A stretch of DNA of 33,890 nucleotides. It comes from a bacterium (GTDB taxonomy: Bacteria > Auribacterota > UBA3054). Below, piece after piece: positions 1 through 10,612 of this stretch (the stretch's first letter is position 1; each line of letters opens with the position of its first letter). The position numbers were made by a program, and so were the translations under genes. The notes under the pieces are model-generated. The model was not told the DNA's origin and did not search any database. It saw only the letters and a program-made list of their open reading frames with translations. The stretch is from the NCBI GenBank assembly GCA_017554565.1, contig JAFZID010000095.1, positions 1-33,890 on the forward strand. Reading direction: 5' to 3'.

Positions 1-246
1 ACCACCGTCATCGGCAGAAACGTCAAGCTCTACCAGGGCGTCACGCTAGGCGCCAAATCCTTCCCGCCCAACGCCAGGGAAGCCAGGAACTCCAAGCGCC
101 ATCCCACCATCGAAGATGACGTCATAATTTACGCCAACGCCACCATCTTGGGCGACGTGACGATCGGCAAAGGCGCCACCATAGGCGGCAACAGCTGGAT
201 GACATCCAACGTCGCCCCCGGTTCCGTCGTCACCTTCCGCTCATAA
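1..246 (+). CDS. cysE: Serine O-acetyltransferase (EpsC/CysE-type), 3' end only
   Basis: The reading frame is open from the first base and stops with TAA at 244-246, giving the last 81 residues of a protein that begins outside the window. The visible part is a left-handed beta-helix acyltransferase tail with hexapeptide repeats, including [33 protein letters not shown] and [14 protein letters not shown]. The order '[10 protein letters not shown]', 'KRHP..EDDV.IYA.ATILG', 'IG..A.IGGN.W' is characteristic of EpsC-like serine acetyltransferases, which make O-acetylserine from serine and acetyl-CoA in the cytoplasm. The product is the substrate of cysteine synthase; a cysK lies at the opposite edge of this window. 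The protein ends SVVTFRS and lacks the long flexible tail ending in Ile by which enterobacterial CysE docks into CysK. Another hexapeptide acetyltransferase is possible but less likely. Confidence 0.85.
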   Translation, partial: TTVIGRNVKLYQGVTLGAKSFPPNAREARNSKRHPTIEDDVIIYANATILGDVTIGKGATIGGNSWMTSNVAPGSVVTFRS

Positions 247-299
247 CGTAAAATTCTGTAAACAGCGCACACTCGCTGCCATCCAGAAATACCTTTTAG

Positions 300-327
300 A
301 AATTTGGCACTCGCGAGTACCGAATTT
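300..327. repeat. Imperfect palindrome downstream of serine acetyltransferase
   Basis: Two abutting 14-base arms (300-313 and 314-327) form a near-perfect dyad around the core ACTCGCGAGT. Twelve of 14 positions pair and one of the remaining two is a G-T wobble. It sits between a possible -35 (TTGGCA, 304-309) and a possible -10 (TATATA, 328-333), so it could be an operator. It could also be a weak terminator of the upstream gene, although no clean T-run follows. Confidence 0.45.
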
Positions 328-333
328 TATATA
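304..333 (+). promoter_or_regulatory. Possible sigma70-type promoter for a non-coding transcript
   Basis: TTGGCA at 304-309 and TATATA at 328-333 are separated by 18 bases. Five of six and four of six positions match consensus, and there is no TGn extension. A start near 340 would give a transcript of about 110 bases ending at the terminator at 419-455. The evidence is positional only, and the region is AT-rich enough for chance matches. Confidence 0.3.
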
Positions 334-339
334 GTTTCT

Positions 340-455
340 TAATGGATAGGTGTCCATTTTGGTAGGGTCAAATCAAATGTTGCGCCAGTTGCGGCGAGCA
401 AGAAGCAACTTGTTTAACGCAAGCGACTTACGCTTGCTTTTTTTTTTTTTTTTTT
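340..455 (+). ncRNA. Candidate small structured RNA
   Basis: This gene-free stretch contains successive inverted repeats. AATGGA (341-346) pairs with TCCATT (353-358). TTGC-GCC (380-386) pairs with GGC-GCAA (393-401) around a 6-base loop, or alternatively AGTTGC (387-392) with GCAACT (405-410). GCAAGCG (419-425) pairs with CGCTTGC (431-437), followed by 18 Ts. A possible promoter lies just upstream and a separate gene promoter begins where the T-run ends, so the unit looks self-contained. I match it to no known RNA family. It may simply be a long 3' region of the upstream gene. Confidence 0.3.
419..455 (+). terminator. Rho-independent terminator with 18-base T tract
   Basis: A perfect 7-bp stem, GCAAGCG (419-425) with CGCTTGC (431-437), has a 5-base loop and is followed by an uninterrupted run of 18 Ts (438-455). 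The last two Ts are also the first two bases of the next gene's TTGACA -35 element. Confidence 0.85.
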
Positions 456-481
456 GACACAAAAGTATGGTAAAATAGTAT
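454..481 (+). promoter_or_regulatory. Promoter of the 1005-residue protein gene
   Basis: A perfect TTGACA (454-459) is followed after 16 bases by TAGTAT (476-481). An alternative -10 is TAAAAT (471-476), preceded by TGG as an extended -10. The stretch 461-478 matches the pst promoter (22650-22667) at 15 of 18 positions. An AT-rich T18 tract directly upstream could act as an UP element. The ribosome binding site GAAGG (514-518) precedes the ATG at 526. Confidence 0.65.
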
Positions 482-525
482 ATGAAGTTTTATAACCATG
501 TAACCCATCGCCCGAAGGTTATGCT

Positions 526-3500
526 ATGAAAAAGACAAATCTTTTGCTTGTTTTTGCAAGTATCATTTTTGCGCTTTGTGTTTCTTCTTTTGCGGATGAA
601 AACAATGCTTCGCTTACGCCCAAACAAAAACTAGCCGCGAACATTGAAAAATACGCTGCGGAAAAAGAGATCACAGATTCCCTTCAGGCTTCCTGGGAAT
701 ATCACAGGACTTCACCCAAGGAAGAGTGGCTGCCGATTTGGAAGGAGATCCTCTTGAACGGATCGCTGGCGGAATCTGTCACGAACTGGCTTGACTTTGC
801 GAAATATAAATTTTACTTTTTTAACGCAGATTATTTAGAAGTTCCGGAAGTGTTAAGTTTAGCGTCCGAATTCAAGGAGTTGTGCGCCAAAACGAATCAC
901 TTTACGTTGAATGATTTTTCTGATGCGCTTTTAAAAATACAAACTGATGATAATTGCTGTTATCCGGCGTGCACTGCATTTGTGTTCTATCCAAAGGACG
1001 AACAGAAAAAAATAGCTACAAGGAATTCTTATCATTTTTTTAGCGTAGGCGATGTGCTGAAAATTCTCGGTCTGAAAAACGAGAGTGAAAAGATTTTGCT
1101 GGACAAACTTGAGAAACTGGAAAAAGGTGATTATCGAGAATTCAGCGGAAACTCTTTGGGCAAGCAGTGCTTGGGAGATATTACTTCTTTTGGTTTTAAT
1201 AAGATTCCGATTAAGAACGATATTGTTAAAAAGTGGTGGGAAATGTGGGACTTTGCTTTAATGCAAGATCTAAAAGACGTATTCATGAAGGAACTGGAAA
1301 ATTTTGCCAATATTCAAACCAACTGCTTCTTCGTCGCAAAATTTTATTGCGAACATTTGGATGACAAAGATAAGGCGAAAGAGTTTCTACAAAAGAATTT
1401 TCCTTTTGACAAGATTTGTACTATGACGGAAGCTTATCCCGATTATTGCAGATTACGCCTCCTGTTGGAAGATCCTTTGCGCGGCGATGAAAAACCGGAT
1501 CCGCTATTTAAGTATATTTATTGGCAGCTCTATTCCGATCCCACTGAGTTTTGCCGCAATGCAAAATGGTTTTGGGAGGGAGAAGATAAATCTCGTTACG
1601 CGTTGCTTTTCGATTCATATGCAGATATAAAGAAGCGGTTAGCGAAACCGATGCTTGAAAATGTAAAAACCTCGTCTTTCCCAACTGTCAGGAGGTTATG
1701 CGAGATATCTGATAAGGATGATTTCATGTTTTATCTGAGAAAAAGATATCAAAAGCAGGAAGATTTCGTATGCGCATTGTATTTGGCAAGTTTGACCGAT
1801 GATTCGGATGAATTTGTGAAATGTTTGAAAACGCTATCGTCCATGAAAGACCAAGTGGGAATATCCTGCCTTATTTTAAACCTGAGAGATGATTTCCCTG
1901 CAATCTGCGCTAATGATATCCTTGACATGATAAAGAGAAGCGATATAAGGAGCAATCCCGATTTTCCTTATTATGCTGAAAAGTTAAAAAAATGGTGTTT
2001 AGCGAGAAACGTTCCGGAGGCGGCAGCCGAGATCAACGAAATATTGAAAAGCACCGAACAAAAAGAGCAGTGTGTTTGTTCTGATCCTCAATCAGAGCTT
2101 GAAAAAATAATAGATAATGAAATTGGAATTTCTTCTGTTTTGTCCAAGGAAGAAGCTTATTACTGCAGACATCAGCAAAGTGAATGGCTACCTTTGTGGA
2201 AACGCATCCTGGCTCAGGGAGATCTTTCTCAAACAGTGTCCAACTGGTTGTTTTTCGCAAAATTTCCCATGGGATATCTGAAGAATGATGGTGGGATCGT
2301 TAAACGAGAGTTGAAGGACCGTTTAATGAATCGTTGCGAGGAAAACAAAGAATTCTCGTTCTCTGAATTTGTTAAAGCATTGGTAAGCGCTCCAATGGGA
2401 GAAAACAGCCTTTATTCCAGCAGAGGGCTAAGATTTGTTTCAAGACCCCAAAGTGAAAATATGTACAATGAGTTAACGTATTATGAGATTGCCGATGTTC
2501 TTTTGTTCCTGGATCTGACCAATGAGATCCCAAGAGTAGCTGAAAGGGTTATGAACACCCTTGAATTAAATAAAAAGAATGAAGAAAGTAACAATGGTCT
2601 TTACGAGGCGTTGAACGAGAACGCACGATGGCGTGTTTCCAATATACCCACGCCCATAAGCACCTCTTTTAATAGTCGCGATTCTTGGGCGGCTTTCTGC
2701 TTTTGCAGGGATTGTAAAGCTTATGATTCCTATGAAAAAGCCGCTGTCAAACTTTTAAAGGAACATCCTGATGCGATCTTTTTGTTGGAACAGTATTGCT
2801 CTCACCTAGTTGAAATAGGAAAAGGGGAGGAGGCTTGGGAATTCATAAAAACAAATTATCCACCGGAAAAGATCTACCCTATTCCCGGTGCAAGCGTTCC
2901 TTATTACAATACGATTGGAAAGGTATATGGTTATATGATAGATAAATTGTGGGGCCCGGATATGGAGGAACGATTTGAAAAGGCAGGGTTGAACGACTTT
3001 AAATTTGGATTTGAGGAATTGGTTGAAAATTGCGTAAGGGCGCAGCTTGAAAACGATCCTGAGTCTTTTTTGAGGGCGTCTTGGTTTTGGGGTGAATATA
3101 TTAACAAGGAGAAGATCGCGCGGGAAGTCGTCCAGCCTTATCTGGCGGCTTTGCCCAAGCAGGATATGCTGACTTTGCGCCGGCTGGGTCAGATCTCCGA
3201 GACCAATTGGTTCAAGGCTTTCGTTAAAGAAGGTTGGGAGAAGGATAAGAGTGTGCCGTTTGCCATTGAAGAGGCCTGCCTTACGGAAGATCCTCAGGAG
3301 TTTGCCGAGTTGCTTTCCTTCATTGCCAAGGAAGGCTGTCCTGTGATGGGAGACATACCATTCTTAACAAGGAAGTTAAACGATGACAGCCCGGTGTCTT
3401 GCGCTGACGATATGATGACGCTGATAGAGAAGAGCGGAATTTTGGATAACAAGTCTTATATAGGATACTTAGATTATTTCTGTGTATGGTGCGTAAAGAA

Positions 3501-3543
3501 AGGCAGAAAAGACATTGCGGACAAAATAACTTCCCTCAAGTAG
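526..3543 (+). CDS. Exported protein of unknown function with internal tandem duplication
   Basis: The 1005-residue product starts with a Sec signal peptide: a basic start (MKK), a hydrophobic run at about residues 5-20 and a likely cut after SSFA (residue 24). There is no lipobox and no other membrane segment. The mature part consists of two diverged copies of a unit of about 490 residues. EWLPIWKEIL...NWLDFAK (from residue 67) returns as EWLPLWKRIL...NWLFFAK (from residue 553). A WFW motif (348-350 and 853-855) is followed in both copies by a TxRRLxxIS segment. Each copy ends with a Cys-Ala-[ND]-Asp-[IM]-[LM] helix followed by a WC[LV] motif. The helical, aromatic-rich, TPR-like flavour suggests a repeat solenoid, but I recognise no family and assign no function. 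The ATG follows GAAGG (514-518). The coding sequence is markedly more AT-rich than the gyr block downstream, although its last ~450 bases are closer to the local average. It is monocistronic, with its own promoter and terminator. Confidence 0.8.
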   Translation: MKKTNLLLVFASIIFALCVSSFADENNASLTPKQKLAANIEKYAAEKEITDSLQASWEYHRTSPKEEWLPIWKEILLNGSLAESVTNWLDFAKYKFYFFNADYLEVPEVLSLASEFKELCAKTNHFTLNDFSDALLKIQTDDNCCYPACTAFVFYPKDEQKKIATRNSYHFFSVGDVLKILGLKNESEKILLDKLEKLEKGDYREFSGNSLGKQCLGDITSFGFNKIPIKNDIVKKWWEMWDFALMQDLKDVFMKELENFANIQTNCFFVAKFYCEHLDDKDKAKEFLQKNFPFDKICTMTEAYPDYCRLRLLLEDPLRGDEKPDPLFKYIYWQLYSDPTEFCRNAKWFWEGEDKSRYALLFDSYADIKKRLAKPMLENVKTSSFPTVRRLCEISDKDDFMFYLRKRYQKQEDFVCALYLASLTDDSDEFVKCLKTLSSMKDQVGISCLILNLRDDFPAICANDILDMIKRSDIRSNPDFPYYAEKLKKWCLARNVPEAAAEINEILKSTEQKEQCVCSDPQSELEKIIDNEIGISSVLSKEEAYYCRHQQSEWLPLWKRILAQGDLSQTVSNWLFFAKFPMGYLKNDGGIVKRELKDRLMNRCEENKEFSFSEFVKALVSAPMGENSLYSSRGLRFVSRPQSENMYNELTYYEIADVLLFLDLTNEIPRVAERVMNTLELNKKNEESNNGLYEALNENARWRVSNIPTPISTSFNSRDSWAAFCFCRDCKAYDSYEKAAVKLLKEHPDAIFLLEQYCSHLVEIGKGEEAWEFIKTNYPPEKIYPIPGASVPYYNTIGKVYGYMIDKLWGPDMEERFEKAGLNDFKFGFEELVENCVRAQLENDPESFLRASWFWGEYINKEKIAREVVQPYLAALPKQDMLTLRRLGQISETNWFKAFVKEGWEKDKSVPFAIEEACLTEDPQEFAELLSFIAKEGCPVMGDIPFLTRKLNDDSPVSCADDMMTLIEKSGILDNKSYIGYLDYFCVWCVKKGRKDIADKITSLK

Positions 3544-3674
3544 CTGTAATGGATTTCCACGAGGAGAAAGATTGGATTAAAAAACGGAACGTATTGCAAT
3601 TTAATATCTTATAAAATAAATTGACGTGGTTTAGCAGCGCTTTGCTCGTAGGGGGAGCCGTGCTTGACGGGTAA

Positions 3675-3724
3675 GACCGCCTTTTGGGGCCTTGGAGGGC
3701 TTTAAAAGGCGGTCGGCCTTTTTT
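3675..3724 (+). terminator. Strong rho-independent terminator before gyrB
   Basis: A perfect 11-bp inverted repeat, GACCGCCTTTT (3675-3685) with AAAAGGCGGTC (3704-3714), is followed by GGCC and six Ts. It ends transcription from the 1005-residue protein gene. A smaller hairpin (CCGT 3658-3661 with ACGG 3667-3670) sits just upstream. The remaining gap at 3544-3650 shows nothing I can name. Confidence 0.85.
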
Positions 3725-3737
3725 GGAGGGGGCCGTT

Positions 3738-3766
3738 TTGACATTTTTCGGCTCATTTGATAGAAT
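3738..3766 (+). promoter_or_regulatory. gyrB promoter
   Basis: A perfect TTGACA (3738-3743), a 17-base spacer and TAGAAT (3761-3766), preceded by TGA as an extended -10. This is the best promoter match in the window, just after the terminator and 35 bases before gyrB. It probably drives the whole gyrB-to-tatD run, because no other clear promoter appears until priA. Confidence 0.85.
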
Positions 3767-3792
3767 ATCTTTATATAATAATTAACTAATAA

Positions 3793-6288
<2,496 letters not shown>

Positions 6289-6302
6289 AGGATCGATAAA
6301 AT

Positions 6303-8831
6303 ATGGATCAGAATCTTTATACCAGTACTGAGAAAGTCCAGCCGGTCTCTGTTTCGGCTGAGATGAAAAAATCCTTCATCGATTACGCCATGAGCGTGAT
6401 CATCAGCCGCGCTCTGCCGGAAGTCAGGGACGGTTTGAAACCGGTGCACCGCCGCGTTCTTTACGCCATGTTCCGGGAAGGTCTTTTGCACAACCGCAAA
6501 TACTCCAAGTGCGCCGGCGTGGTCGGCGAAGTCTTGAAGAAGTATCACCCTCACGGCGACTCGGCTGTTTACGACACCCTGGTGCGTATGGCGCAGCCCT
6601 GGAGCATGAGATATCCTCTGGTGGACGGGCAGGGCAACTTCGGCAGTATCGACGGCGACTCCGCCGCGGCCTACCGCTACACCGAGTGCCGCATGACGGC
6701 CCTCGCTGAGGAAATGCTCGCTGACATCGACAAGGACACCGTCGATTTCATGCCGAACTTCGACGAGACGGTGCCGGAACCCACGGTGCTGCCCACCAAA
6801 GTCCCGCAGCTTCTTCTTAACGGCACCAGCGGCATCGCGGTCGGTATGGCGACCAACGTTCCGCCCCACAACCTGGGCGAACTTTGCGACGCGCTTATCA
6901 TGTTCATCAAGAATCCGGAAGTGTCGTTGCAGGAACTTATGACCGTCCTGCCCGGACCGGACTTCCCGACCGGCGGCATCATCTGCGGCAACAGCGAGAT
7001 CATCAACATGTACAAGACGGGCCGCGGAAGACTGAAGATCAGAGGTGCGGCGGGCGTCGAGCCCGGAAAGATGGGCAAGGACAACATTGTCATCACCGAG
7101 ATACCCTACACCGTCAACAAAGCGAACCTCGTGACCTCGATCGCCGAGCTGGTCAACGACAAGAAGATCACCGGCATCTCCGACCTGAGGGATGAATCCA
7201 GCAAGGAAGGCATCCGCATCGTGGTGGAACTCAAGCGCGGCGAGATACCCGACGTCGTTCTGAACCAGCTCTACAAGCACACGCAGCTGCAGATGACCTT
7301 CGGCGCCATATTGATCGCCATCGAAGACGGCCAGCCCAGGACGGTCGGCCTTAAGCAGTGCCTGCACAGCTTCGTCAACCACAGGAAAGAAGTGGTGACG
7401 AGAAGGTCCGCCTTCGACCTGGCCAAGGCCGAAAAGCGCGCGCACGTAGTGGAAGGCTTCCTGAAAGCCCTAGACATGATCGACAAGGTCGTGGCTTTGA
7501 TCAGGGGCAGCAAAGACAGGGAAGAAGCGAGAGTCGGCCTCATCAACAAGCTGGGCTTCACCGAGCCCCAGGCCGTGGCGATCCTCGACATGCGACTCTA
7601 TCAGCTGACCGGTCTGGAACGCGGAAAGCTGGAAGACGAACTGAAAGAGCTGGAAAAAGAGATCGCTTTCTTAAAGAGCGTATTGTCCGACGAGAAAGTT
7701 CTTATCGGCCTCATAATAGACGAACTGGAAGATCTCAAGAAGCGTTACAGCGACGAACGCCGCACTGCGCTTGCGGGCTCCGCGGACGATCTGAAGATGG
7801 AAGACCTTATCGCCAACGAGACCACGGTCATCACCGTGACGCACTCCGGTTACATCAAACGCTGCCCGGTCTCAGCTTTCAGGAGCCAGCACAGAGGCGG
7901 CTCCGGTATCAGAGGCGTTGGCACGAAGGAAGAGGATTTCGTGGAGCAGGTCTTCACGGCTTCCACCCACGACTATCTCTTCTTCTTCACTTCAGCCGGC
8001 AAAGTCTATTGGCTCAAGGCTTATGAGATCCCGCAGATGCCCAGAGACTCCCGCGGCAAAGCCATCGTCAACCTGCTGCAGGTGGAAAGCGGAGAAAAGA
8101 TCTCCTCCATCCTGCGCGTGACGGGCTTCAACGACACCCAGAGCATCATCCTCTGCACCAGAAAGGGCATCGTCAAGAAGACGAAACTCAACGAGTTCCG
8201 CAATATGCGCAAGAGCGGACTCATCGCCATCAACCTCGAAGACGACGACACCATCTGCACCGCCAAGATGACCGGCGGCAACGACGACGTCATCCTCTTC
8301 ACCAGGAACGGCATGTCCATCCGCTTCTCCGAGCAGGACGCCAGGGAACTGGGCCGCAACACCAAGGGCGTCAGAGGCATCAAGCTGGAGAACAACGACT
8401 ACGTCATCGGCATGGAAGTCGTAAGCGACGAGAACACCAGCGTCCTGGTCCTGACGGAACAGGGCTTTGGCAAGCGCACCACCTTCCACGAATACCATAT
8501 CCAGCGCCGCGCCGGCAAGGGCTTGATCGCCATCAAGACCACCGAAAGGAACGGCAAGGTGGTCTCCGCCTTCACCGTGGATCCCACCACCGAGATCGTC
8601 ATGGTCACCCAGGGCGGGCAGCTCATAAGGACCAGGGCCGGCGAGTTCCGCGAGATCGGCCGCAACACCCAGGGCGTCATGGCCGCGAGATTGGACGAAG
8701 GCGACTCTCTGGTCGCCGCCGCCCGAGTCTTCACCACCGGCTTAGAGGAAGCCGAGGAAGAGGGCGGGGAAGAGTCCGGCCCGACCCAGGGCGAGCTCCT
8801 GCCCGAGGAAAACGAAACGGAAAAAGAATAA
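6303..8831 (+). CDS. gyrA: DNA gyrase subunit A
   Basis: Breakage-reunion subunit of gyrase, 842 residues. The winged-helix/tower core carries the catalytic tyrosine Y126 in AAAYRYTE. The quinolone-determining region reads [10 protein letters not shown] with Ser87 and Asp91, equivalent to E. coli S83 and D87, so there is no classical quinolone-resistance substitution. The C-terminal DNA-wrapping beta-pinwheel has a GyrA-box-like QRRAGKG near residues 734-740; canonical is QRRGGKG, so one Gly is Ala. This box separates GyrA from ParC. The protein ends in a strongly acidic tail rich in Glu, as in many GyrA proteins, where it modulates wrapping. It starts 14 bases after gyrB, with AAAGGA overlapping the gyrB stop. 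Confidence 0.97.
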   Translation: MDQNLYTSTEKVQPVSVSAEMKKSFIDYAMSVIISRALPEVRDGLKPVHRRVLYAMFREGLLHNRKYSKCAGVVGEVLKKYHPHGDSAVYDTLVRMAQPWSMRYPLVDGQGNFGSIDGDSAAAYRYTECRMTALAEEMLADIDKDTVDFMPNFDETVPEPTVLPTKVPQLLLNGTSGIAVGMATNVPPHNLGELCDALIMFIKNPEVSLQELMTVLPGPDFPTGGIICGNSEIINMYKTGRGRLKIRGAAGVEPGKMGKDNIVITEIPYTVNKANLVTSIAELVNDKKITGISDLRDESSKEGIRIVVELKRGEIPDVVLNQLYKHTQLQMTFGAILIAIEDGQPRTVGLKQCLHSFVNHRKEVVTRRSAFDLAKAEKRAHVVEGFLKALDMIDKVVALIRGSKDREEARVGLINKLGFTEPQAVAILDMRLYQLTGLERGKLEDELKELEKEIAFLKSVLSDEKVLIGLIIDELEDLKKRYSDERRTALAGSADDLKMEDLIANETTVITVTHSGYIKRCPVSAFRSQHRGGSGIRGVGTKEEDFVEQVFTASTHDYLFFFTSAGKVYWLKAYEIPQMPRDSRGKAIVNLLQVESGEKISSILRVTGFNDTQSIILCTRKGIVKKTKLNEFRNMRKSGLIAINLEDDDTICTAKMTGGNDDVILFTRNGMSIRFSEQDARELGRNTKGVRGIKLENNDYVIGMEVVSDENTSVLVLTEQGFGKRTTFHEYHIQRRAGKGLIAIKTTERNGKVVSAFTVDPTTEIVMVTQGGQLIRTRAGEFREIGRNTQGVMAARLDEGDSLVAAARVFTTGLEEAEEEGGEESGPTQGELLPEENETEKE

Positions 8832-8864
8832 ACTAAATATAACCACAACAATCAGAATAAATTT

Positions 8865-10157
8865 ATGGCAATCAAAGCTGAAATCTCAACCAAGACCCCC
8901 TGCGAAGTGGTGGTGAAAGCCACCGTCGGCAGCGAAGAACTGAAAGCCGCTTACGAAAGCGCCTTCGCGAAGAACAGCAAACTCATAGAGCTGCCCGGTT
9001 TCCGCCGCGGCAAGGCCCCCCGCTCCATGGTGGAGGGAAAGTTCAAGGAATACTTCGAACAGGAAGCCATGAGCGACCTTATCGAGAAAGTGGTCAAAAG
9101 CCTCGTTAAGCAGTACCGCCTCAACATGGTCACCGAGCTCAAGATGGAGGAAAAGCCCGTTTATCCTCAGGAAGGCGATTTCTCCTTCACCGTGGAGTTC
9201 GAAGTGGCCCCCAAGGTCGAGAACGTGGAATACACCGGGCTTAAGCTCAAAGGCCGCAAGACGGAAGTGACGGACGAGGAAGTCGAGAAAGAGATCCAAA
9301 ACGCCGCCGAGCGTTTCGCCACCTACGAAGAGATCAAGACCGACCGTCCCGCGCAGTTCGGCGACTGGGCCGTCTGCAGCTACAAAGCCTATTGCGGCGG
9401 CAAAGAGGTCTTCAAGAGAGAATCCTCCTGGGTGGAAGTCGCCCAGGACCGCAAGACCCCGGCCCCCGGCTTCTGCGCCGAGATAGCCGGCATGAAGAAA
9501 GGCGAGGAAAGAAGCTTCAAGCTGAACGCCGGACCGGAATTCTTCATGAAGGAATATGCCGACAAGGAACTGGAGTTCACCGTCTCCGTGGAAAGCATCA
9601 GGGAGAGGATCGTTCCGGAAGTGAACGACGAGCTGGCCGCCAAGATCGATCCCAACACCAAGACCGTGGAGGAGCTCAAGGTCAAGGTCAAGGAAGCCTT
9701 CGCCCAGAACAAGGCCGAGATCGAACAGAACCGCCTGTGCGAACTGGCCAAGGAACAGCTGGTCAAGAACCATCCGCTGCCGCTGCCGCCCTACTACGTG
9801 GCTCTTCAGACCAACGGACTTTTGCGCCGCGAACTGGAGAACAAGCTTAGAAGCGGCATGAAAGAGGAAGAGCTGAAGGAGGAGGCCGAAAAGCTGAGAC
9901 CCCAGTGCGAGGAGAAAGCCAAGCTCGGCCTCAACGCCGATTTCCTGCTCTCCTACATCGCTGAAAAGGAAAAGATCGTCCTGACCACCGACGACATCAT
10001 GCCCCGCCTCGAGCAGTACGCCAGAATGTTCGGCCGCAGCATCGGCTGGGTCTACAGGATGTTCGAGCAGTCCGGTAAGCTCGACGAGCTCAGGACCGGC
10101 ATCCTGCAGGAGAAGACCCTGCGCCTTGTCGTTTCCAAGGCCGAGGTTACGCAGTAA
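8865..10157 (+). CDS. tig: Trigger factor (ribosome-bound chaperone/prolyl isomerase)
   Basis: 430 residues, the usual length for trigger factor, which binds ribosomal protein L23 at the exit tunnel and shields nascent chains. The N-terminal ribosome-binding domain has the signature GFRRGKAP (residues 45-52). An FKBP-like prolyl isomerase domain follows at about 150-240, then a long helical, charged C-terminal chaperone domain. It lies 33 bases after gyrA, and the stretch before its ATG (8836-8864) has no purine-rich Shine-Dalgarno sequence. The start is nevertheless secure because MAIKAEISTK aligns with family N-termini. It presumably shares the gyr transcript; clpP/clpX, its common neighbours elsewhere, are absent. 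Confidence 0.96.
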   Translation: MAIKAEISTKTPCEVVVKATVGSEELKAAYESAFAKNSKLIELPGFRRGKAPRSMVEGKFKEYFEQEAMSDLIEKVVKSLVKQYRLNMVTELKMEEKPVYPQEGDFSFTVEFEVAPKVENVEYTGLKLKGRKTEVTDEEVEKEIQNAAERFATYEEIKTDRPAQFGDWAVCSYKAYCGGKEVFKRESSWVEVAQDRKTPAPGFCAEIAGMKKGEERSFKLNAGPEFFMKEYADKELEFTVSVESIRERIVPEVNDELAAKIDPNTKTVEELKVKVKEAFAQNKAEIEQNRLCELAKEQLVKNHPLPLPPYYVALQTNGLLRRELENKLRSGMKEEELKEEAEKLRPQCEEKAKLGLNADFLLSYIAEKEKIVLTTDDIMPRLEQYARMFGRSIGWVYRMFEQSGKLDELRTGILQEKTLRLVVSKAEVTQ

Positions 10158-10183
10158 CATTTCATTTTAAAAGGAGCGATCAT

Positions 10184-10612
10184 ATGCGCCGCACCTTAAT
10201 AACGGTTTTGTTTTTCGCTTTGGGAGCCGCCTCCGTGCTTTTCGCCCAGAAGGCCGGCTTCGTGAATCTGGAAGCCAAAGAAAAACGCGATCTGGTCGTG
10301 AAACTGATGATCGCCACCGACATGTACTCCACGCTGGATTTTTCCATCAACTCCATCGTGGCTTCCATGCCGGAGGAAATAAGGCCCAGCCTCAGGCAGG
10401 CCATCAAGACCGACGAACTGATGCGGCGCGTCATCCCCGTTTACGAACGCCACCTGAGTAAGGAGACCATCCAGGCGCTGCTCGATTTCTATCACAGCGA
10501 TCCCGGCAACGCCTGGCTCAGGGCCCAGGACGGCATCATGAAGGATACCATGGCTGTCTCCAAGGCTTACACCAGCGAATGTGTAAAATCTCTTAGTGAA
10601 AAGCGGCAATGA
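10184..10612 (+). CDS. Small exported DUF2059-family protein
   Basis: 142 residues with an N-terminal signal peptide (MRRTLITVLFFALGAASVLFA, likely cut near residue 21). The mature part is helical. The segment IPVYERHLSKETIQALLDFYHSDPG matches the conserved core of DUF2059 proteins (pattern 'P.Y..h....E...l..FY.s..G'), a periplasmic family without a firm biochemical function. AAGGAG (10171-10176) gives a strong ribosome binding site. It is 26 bases after tig, and its stop overlaps the start of the next gene (ATGA), so it is translationally coupled to the glycosyltransferase gene. Function unknown. Confidence 0.75.
   Translation: MRRTLITVLFFALGAASVLFAQKAGFVNLEAKEKRDLVVKLMIATDMYSTLDFSINSIVASMPEEIRPSLRQAIKTDELMRRVIPVYERHLSKETIQALLDFYHSDPGNAWLRAQDGIMKDTMAVSKAYTSECVKSLSEKRQ

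Noticed and set aside
482-529. A 15-codon upstream frame ending ATGA over the start of the exported-protein gene, resembling a leader peptide
   Set aside because: Its ATG lies right beside the -10 element, at or upstream of the expected transcription start, and has no ribosome binding site.
2859-2867. DnaA-box-like TTATCCACC, considered because gyrB often lies near oriC
   Set aside because: A single imperfect match inside a coding region. No cluster of boxes, no AT-rich unwinding element, and no dnaA, dnaN or recF.
3675-3724. Riboswitch in the gyrB leader
   Set aside because: The hairpin is upstream of the gyrB promoter (3738-3766), so it is not part of the gyrB mRNA.
8886-10160. Long open frames opposite tig, priA (14408-16090), udg/radical SAM (11532-13235) and gyrA (6285-7445)
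   Set aside because: They mirror real conserved genes in GC-rich sequence and their translations are low-complexity, without recognisable domains. The sense-strand proteins are certain.
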